DNA of 64,000 nucleotides from Branchiostoma floridae (taxonomy: Eukaryota; Chordata; Leptocardii; Amphioxiformes; Branchiostomatidae), in contig NC_049994.1 in assembly GCF_000003815.2 (NCBI RefSeq), positions 8,030,025 to 8,094,024 of the forward strand, written 5' to 3'. Below, piece by piece: positions 57,250 to 64,000 of the stretch (position 1 is the first letter of the stretch; each line of letters begins with the position of its first letter). Both the position numbers and the translations under genes were made by a program. A model generated the notes under the pieces. It searched no databases and was not told the origin of the DNA. It saw only the letters and a list, made by a program, of their open reading frames with translations.

Positions 57250-59400
57250 ATGTTTTGAGCTTGTTGTTGCGGTCTTGTCGGAAGATATTGGGACCACAGT
57301 TTCACAGTTTGTTTGTAACAAGGACAACAAAACAACAACAAGGAGATGGTAGTTTCTAATGCGATTTTGATGTGTTAACGGTGCTGTGGAATATTGTGAA
57401 CTTGTTGTCACGGACTTGTCGGAAAGACATGTAGGGACGACAGCCGCACAACAGATGATTAGTCTGTTTTAAACAAGGACAACGAAACAACAACAACAAC
57501 AATGGCCATGGGATGGTGGTTTTATATGCGATTTTAACGTGTTAACGATGCTGTGGAATATTGTGAACTTGTTGTCACGGACTTGTCGGAAAGACATGTA
57601 GGGACGACAGCCGCACAACAGATGATTAGTCTGTATTAAACAAGGACAACAAATCAACAACAACAATGGCCATGGGATGGTGGTTTTATATGCGATTTTG
57701 ATGTGTTAACGATACTGTGGAATATGTGAACTTGTTGTGACGGACTTGTCGGAAAGACATGTAGGGACGACAGCCGCACAACAGATGATTAGTCTGTTTT
57801 AACAAGGACAACGAAACAACAACAACAACAATGGCCATGGGATGGTGGTTTTATATGCGATTTTAACGTGTTAACGATGCTGTGGAATATTGTGAACTTG
57901 TTGTCACGGACTTGTCGGAAAGACATGTAGGGACGACAGCCGCACAACAGATGATTAGTCTGTATTAAACAAGGACAACAAATCAACAACAACAATGGCC
58001 ATGGGATGGTGGTTTTATATGCGATTTTGATGTGTTAACGATACTGTGGAATATGTGAACTTGTTGTCACGGACTTGTCGGAAAGACATGTAGGGACGAC
58101 AGTCGCACAACAGATGATTAGTCTGTATTAAACAAGGACAACAAATCAACAACAACAATGGCCATGGGATGGTGGTTTTATATGCGATTTTGATGTGTTA
58201 ACGATACTGTGGAATATGTGAACTTGCTGTGACGGACTTGTCGGAAAGACATGTAGGGACGACAGCCGCACAACAGATGATTAGTCTTTTAATTAGGACA
58301 ACAAAACAACAATGGGCTGGTGGTTTTGTATGCGATTTTGAGGTGTTAACGATGCTGTGGCGCACAACAATGGATGACTAGTTTTAAACAAGGTCAACAA
58401 AACAACAACAATGTGATGGTGGTTTTTATGCGATTTTGATGTGTTAACGATGATGTGAACTTGTTGTCACGGACTTGTCGGAAAGACATGTAGGGACGAC
58501 AGCCGCACAACAGATGATTAGTCTGTTTTAAACAAGGACAACAAAACAACAATAATGTGATGGTGGATTTATGCGATTTTGATGTGTTAACGATGCTGTG
58601 GAATATTTTGAACTTGTTGTGACGGACTTGTCGGAAAAACATGTAGGGACGACAGCCGCACAACAGATGATTAGTCTTTAATTAGGACAACAAAACAACA
58701 ATGGGCTGGTGGTTTTGTATGCGATTTTGATGTGTTAACGATGCTGTGGCGCACAACAATGGATGACTAGTTTTGTATGCGATTTTGATGTGTTAACGAT
58801 GCTGTGGAATGTTGTGAACTTGTTGTCACGGACTTGTCGGAAAGACATGTAGGGACGACAGCCGCACAACAGATGATTAGTCTGTATTAAACAAGGACAA
58901 CAAATCAACAACAACAATGGCCATGGGATGGTGGTTTTATATGCGATTTTGATGTGTTAACGATACTGTGGAATATGTGAACTTGCTGTGACGGACTTGT
59001 CGGAAAGACATGTAGGGACGACAGCCGCACAACAGATGATTAGTCGGTTTTCAAGAAGGACAACAAAAGAACAACAACAATGGCCATGGGATGGTGGTTT
59101 TATATGCGATTTTGATGTGTTAACGATGCTGTGGAATATGTGAACTTGCTGTGACGGACTTGTCGGAAAGACATGTAGGGACGACAGCCGCACAACAGAT
59201 GATTAGTCTGTTTTAAACAAGGTCAACAAAAAACAACAATATGGTGGTTGTTTTTGTATTCGATTTTGATGTGTTAACGATGATGTGGAATGTTGTGAAC
59301 TTGTTGTCATGGACTTGTCGGAAAGACATGTAGGGGCGAGAGCCACACAACAATGATGGTCAGTCAGTGTTATGGTGGGATAGTGGTTTTGTATGAGATT
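57250..59400. repeat. Satellite array of about 13 units (153-167 bp)
   Basis: CGGACTTGTCGGAAAGACAT recurs at 57411, 57578, 57741, 57907, 58070, 58233, 58470, 58623, 58829, 58992 and 59155, with degenerate units at about 57262 and 59310. Most spacings are 163 or 166-167; 237 and 206 mark rearranged units that share CGCACAACAATGGATGACTA. Each unit also holds GACAGCCGCACAACAGATGA, CAACAACAACAATGGCCATG and GCGATTTTGATGTGTTAACG. Open frames on the minus strand (CCGCRPYMSFRQVRDNKF) simply repeat the unit. Confidence 0.95.
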
Positions 59401-62400
59401 AAAATGTTATATGAGTCATAGCTGTTAATTTTTGTACATGAAGTTTTGCTTACAATATGGAATGATTTGCATTGACAGGGGCGTTTTGGAATTCAACAAG
59501 GTAGAATTCGATATGGTAAATGATTCAGAATTGAAATACCTGTTTACCGATGTTTCTGACAACGCTTTCCTTTCTCTAATAATCAATGGTATGCTTGGAC
59601 ATGTAACGAATTCTTTTGGATGCTGATTTGAAGACGACCACGCTAACGATAAAGAAATGACACAAAGATAGGGATTCCCGTAAACTGGGCACGGGAGACT
59701 TTGAATGTAGACTGACTGAGACATCGTAATGCTATGTCACTTCGGTTTGTTGCTCTACTGAATTGCCACAGAAATAAATCTATATTCTGTCTTACCTGAC
59801 AGACAGCTACACAGCTGTCCGCTACATCACACAACATTGGTTACTAGTACTTTATCTCGGTCTGTTACAGTATGTATCATCAAACAAATAACCGTCTTAG
59901 AATACCAATCATGACACAACAATATAAACTAGTACATACGGCAACCGTTGCGCTGTATCTTGTTGCAAGTGACGGACTGAAAAGCTTTTTTTCAATTCAG
60001 ATTGCATACACAATAACTCTAAGGTTCCGTTGATGTATTATTCCGAATTCCGGCCCAAAAACGTAAACGGCTGCACTGAGGTGTATTTTTAGCAGTGATA
60101 TTGGTGAAAGTTTCTTTCTACCTAAAGAAGTTAACAGGCAATGTTCGATGGCTGTCTGGGTCGGAGGCACACAGTTCTGGGTTCTGTCTTCTGAGTTGTA
60201 CGGTCGTAGCTAAAAAGTGCCCGCTCCGGTGCGTGCTAACTGCATATTCGGTCATAAAAAAGACTGAATGATTAGCTATTGCAATTGTCGTGAATTTGTT
60301 TACATGATAAATGGTAAATAAGCGCAACAAAGAAAGAATGGTATAAATATATTTCAAGTATGTGCATTATGTACGCCACCATGTAAAACACGTATCTCTG
60401 CATTATTTCCAATGCAGTTAAAAACTCATCAATGAGACCTTACGTACGTTTGTATCGTTTTCATTCGAAAATCCACCCTTAGTTTGATTTTGCCCGTCTT
60501 CGTCTTAGTCAATTACACTACTTGAATGTATATTCTTTGATACACATGATAGAATAGACAATACATATTCGTATAAGTCAAATAACGCAGACAACACGTG
60601 AACGTCAGTCCATGAATTCTCTAACTGGTGTCATTTTTTCGATAGTTGTAGCAGTGCAATCGCTTGGCTGTACGCGGCTCTGCTCCGGTCTGGCACTTCC
60701 TTCTCATGGCCTTGTTCTGTAGGGCGACGTTGTTCCGGGTTTTGCACGGCCCCCACCTTCGGTCCCATCGTTGCAATTTGCACACGGACGTCGTTCCCTT
60801 CAGTGATACAGCTCGTCGTCCAGTGCTAGGCATCAGCAACATCCCTTGCGATGGTAGGAGCTGTGTGGATCGCTCTAGCCCGACCTGTGCAAAGGTCGAG
60901 ACACACACACACACACACACACACATATCAACCTGAACGCTCTAGCCGATCGAAATATTCAAACTATTCCAAAATGATTTGTTTTTTTAATAAGAATCAG
61001 GAGAATAAAAATGATAAGAGATATAAGAAGAAGAAGAAGAATGATAAGAAATATAATAATACACGTTTTTTGAAAACTGAAAAAATCAAATTGAAAATAT
61101 ATCTGTTTTAAAATAGGATATATCTTCTAATGTTACACACAATGTCCTAAATCTGGGACGCAATCCTCTGATGACTGTTTTCCAGACACTGCATACGACA
61201 AGATATATTTCATTTTCAAAGCATCTGTACGGTCTTTGTGACAGTGTTTCTGCTTCGTACAGAAATAATTCTTTGGTGGAGCAAACTTTGACATTTGATT
61301 CAAGTCGAAGCGTCCGTGATGATGAAATTGTTCTTTTCCTTTTCTTTATGATAAGACCCTTCAACAACTCTGCCAAAAAGAACGGGTCAAGTGCATTTAC
61401 CTATCGCTTCATCTCATATCCGCTCCTCGTCGTCCCTTCTTCATGATGATCCTGCTCCTGACATCATCCTACAGCCCCGACCTCGTTTCTGCTAAGTTGA
61501 CATGTAAAAAAAAATCAGACCAATCTTGAATTCATGATAGCTTGGACATATTCTACAAGCATTCCCTAGGCTGTGGTGGGGACTTGGGCAGACTAGGTGA
61601 CATACATGTTTACAGTAAGCTACGACTTAATTTCCTGTCATTGAAACAGGCAGCTGCGTTCTGACAGTTCCAAAATTTTAGGAGACAGTTCGTTAAATCA
61701 TTTACATTTGAAATTTCTTTGCTATGAAATGGAAAACGGTTGTGGTCACGCACTAACCCTTTAGATACACATATTAGAACACTTAGTGACTTGCGATAGT
61801 TAGACCTGACCAGAGCGTCAAATTAACCGTGAATCAAATTACGTCGCTACAGAAAAGAAACACAGACCAATGCGTTGGCTTACCGCAGCAGAATGTCCAG
61901 TTTCTATCCCTTGTTTTAGACATGCCATTGTCTTTTCATGTCAAGATATGTTTATATGGGTTTGGCAGGTTACTCTGGAACTGCAAGGACTGTCAATGTT
62001 AGGACTTCTAATACCGACGAGGCGGGAGGCCGGTCACTCGCGATACAATTATTCTGTCTTAGTACATCATATGGAACTTATCGGTCTGGCTTACTCTCAA
62101 TCTTGATTCGGATTTTCACATTAAAAGAAAACACACATTTGTTGATCATGGCTAATACGGTGGCGTACACTCGCCATTAGTCATAGGTGTCACGGACATG
62201 TTCGATAAAATCTCTTGGTGTACTGGAAACAATAAATCATTTTTGCATACATTATTATTTTCAACGAGCCAGCCTTTTAACATGCACCTACTACTATGAT
62301 CCTTCAAAATTCTAAGTGGAATACATTGTCATTTGGCCTTTTCTTTTGAGCTTAAAGTGGATCAAGAGTAACAGTTAGAACCTGTTAGTAGAAAACCCAA

Positions 62401-63200
62401 CCAGAAGCTTTCAGTGCAGTTTTAAGTTTCTTTTTTATCAATTACAACTATTTCTGTTGTCCAATACAACAGCGTCATTAATTAATGAATCAAACATACC
62501 TGAAAACGACTATGTAAAACTATAGGCCTTTCCTTATCAACAGTTGTCATACAAGCACATCAGGAATCTTCAAGGGTCAGAAAATGAACACTTTTTCTGC
62601 CGCTTGTGATTTTCACGACATTTGACGTCATTTGGACTAGTATTTATTATTTTTCAATTCTGGGTATATTTGTCATTTGTCTAATTTCCATAAAAAGCCC
62701 TAGCCCAAAAGAGACCACAATTCATCTAAATATGACCAAGAGACACCGAGCTATCATTCAATGGTACTAGACTAAATTTTTATTTTGCGTTCAGGGTGTG
62801 TAACTTTTTCATATTTTGATCGAAGCTACTGGTTGTGCACAAATGGAATTTTGGGGCGATGCTAACTAGTACAACTTTGTCTGATGTCTGACAAAGACAT
62901 AATTTGAGAAGGGAATCGTTGTTTTGAATAGCAAAATTATGGGTAAACAGTGATGCTCCCAACAAAGGTCGAATCAGAGATCGAAACTCGAGGCAGAGAT
63001 CTCGTATCATTTTATATCATGTATATCATTTTGTAGAAAAATCCCCCCAAGTGATAATAAAAATATAAAGATTGATGTGACTTACTCAGCGTCCACTGTT
63101 TGGGCGATCGTCCAGCGGCATGACGACGGTAGGAGCAGGCGGGCGCTGAGTTGAGTTACCTTACCTGGCCGGAGAAGTTAAGGATCGGTGGCCAGGTGGA
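59401..63200. other. No recognisable gene
   Basis: Only short open frames without family resemblance. A (AC)n run lies at 60899-60925. The frame at 60621-60926 (both strands) is GC-richer but I cannot tie it to any protein. Confidence 0.45.
60899..60925. repeat. (AC)n microsatellite
   Basis: Thirteen AC units, followed downstream by an AAG-rich stretch at 61019-61040. Confidence 0.97.
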
Positions 63201-63316
63201 GGCAATCATTCCTTGCTTCTCAGTCGTGCTTTCTGGACAGTATGTGTTTCAAACTGGATCGATAACTTGTGATGACCTTCCAGTCCCTTTTGTAGATGTC
63301 TTCGGACGACAACCTT

Positions 63317-63740
63317 ACCAGTGACCCGACTTCTCCGTAGAGATTGTTTCGAGATTCAAAGAACGTGGCCTGGCCAGCGATGTCTGCGCTGTACTGTTTG
63401 GGAGGCCGGCACGGCACAACACTTAGTGTGTTCAGGATTTTTCCTTCCACCATATTCTCAGGAAACGGCAGATGCATCTCACGAGGAAGGCATTCATTCT
63501 ATGAATTTCTCCTGCTTTGCACAGGTTTAGAAAGTTCCACTCCTTCAGTGAGCCGATAACGCATGCAGCGTACCCCTCCATCTTTGTCTTGTTGTTGTTG
63601 TTGACGGACAATTTGCCAGAGTTCTCCAGCACTCGAGTCTTGCTACCGGAGCATGTGGCCTTTCCGATCCTCCTGTCAACCTTCATGTGGGAAAATCTGC
63701 CGCTGACGACGAACCCGAAGGCGGTTTTCTGTATCACCAC
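63317..63740 (-). pseudogene. Coding-like stretch, unrecognised, possible frameshift
   Basis: On the minus strand a frame from 63740 (AFGFVVSGRFSHMKVDRRIG, KMEGYAACVIGSLKEWNFLN) reaches LNLCKAGEIHRMN near 63500. From there a different frame continues plausibly (ECLPREMHLPFPENMVEGKI, ADIAGQATFFESRNNLYGEV) to a donor GGGTCACTG|GTAAGG at about 63317. A one-base shift near 63497 would join them; alternatively an intron boundary or chance explains it. I recognise no family. Confidence 0.3.
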
Positions 63741-64000
63741 ATCCTAGTGACAGCCAATACGAGACTTAAAGAACCAGAGAGAAGAGAGAATCACGTGGAA
63801 ATAATCCAATCACGAGCTTTCTTTGAAGACGTGAAAAACGTTACTCCTGCGATTTCTCCCCGGAAATCCACACCGTGAGAAAGCCACCAGGTGCAATCCG
63901 AAGAAACAATTGATTGACATTTGAATGACAGGTCGTGACTTACTCGATATTGCCCGGATTAAGCTTAAGGTGCCCCCAGAGAGACCCGGCCCGGGTCTGG

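Noticed and set aside
57469-59193. Minus-strand frames with repeated CGCRPYMSFRQVRDNKF
   Set aside because: Direct translation of the satellite unit, reappearing in every monomer.
57250-59400. Regularly spaced repeats reminiscent of a CRISPR array
   Set aside because: Units are 153-167 bp with nearly the whole unit conserved, no short repeat/unique spacer pattern, and a eukaryotic setting. It is a satellite.
60621-60936. Overlapping ~100-codon frames on both strands
   Set aside because: Neither shows a recognisable motif or splice context, and one runs into an AC microsatellite.

Overview
This is a nuclear segment of an animal genome, most likely a lancelet (Branchiostoma). The protein-coding genes are split by GT-AG introns and encode metazoan proteins (NAC-alpha, SHMT, the meiotic factor SPO16, CARD and Death-domain signalling proteins). 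The spaces between exons are full of short inverted-repeat elements, tRNA-derived SINEs, LINEs and tandem repeats. The species is an inference from the density of CARD/Death genes and the repeat content; the sequence itself only shows 'invertebrate deuterostome-like'. One 100-N assembly gap lies at 3528-3627.

Layout. 64-1631: 5'-truncated LINE (minus). 2.9-6.9 kb: complete coding part of NACA (plus). 6.9-11.3 kb: no recognisable gene, a 145-bp tandem triplet and hairpin elements. 11.3-17.9 kb: a 695-aa Death-domain protein with coiled coils (plus, called gene C here). 18.2-21.8 kb: a secreted short-chain-collagen-C4-like protein (minus). 23.3-27.6 kb: an orthologue of the meiotic crossover factor SPO16/C1orf146 (minus, six exons, consistent reading frame). 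25228-25347: a full-length 5S rRNA gene inside a SPO16 intron. 28.3-45.0 kb: SHMT (plus, 477 aa), with a second, nearly identical LINE just upstream of its first coding exon and a large tandem-repeat block in intron 6. 45.6-52.6 kb: CARD-Death gene A (plus). 54.0-56.5 kb: paralogue gene B (plus), recognisable only through its first three exons before a 2-kb satellite array (57.25-59.4 kb). 59.4-64 kb: no recognisable gene apart from a weak coding-like stretch on the minus strand at 63.3-63.7 kb.

The main point of interest is the set of three plus-strand genes C, A and B. They share a roughly 145-185-residue helical region that I cannot assign to a named family, ending in a motif like FGSVLVLIPYLCDLSE. 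In A and B it follows an N-terminal CARD; in C and A it is followed by coiled coil and a C-terminal Death domain. This looks like a local family of adaptor-like proteins able to link CARD and Death-fold signalling, probably in innate immunity or cell death. The domain similarities are read directly from the translations; the function is inferred.

Second, one inverted-repeat element family (CCGGGGCCCGGCCGGG core) sits within about 10 bp after the stop codons of two neighbouring minus-strand genes (SPO16 and the collagen-C4-like gene), so it probably forms part of both 3' UTRs.
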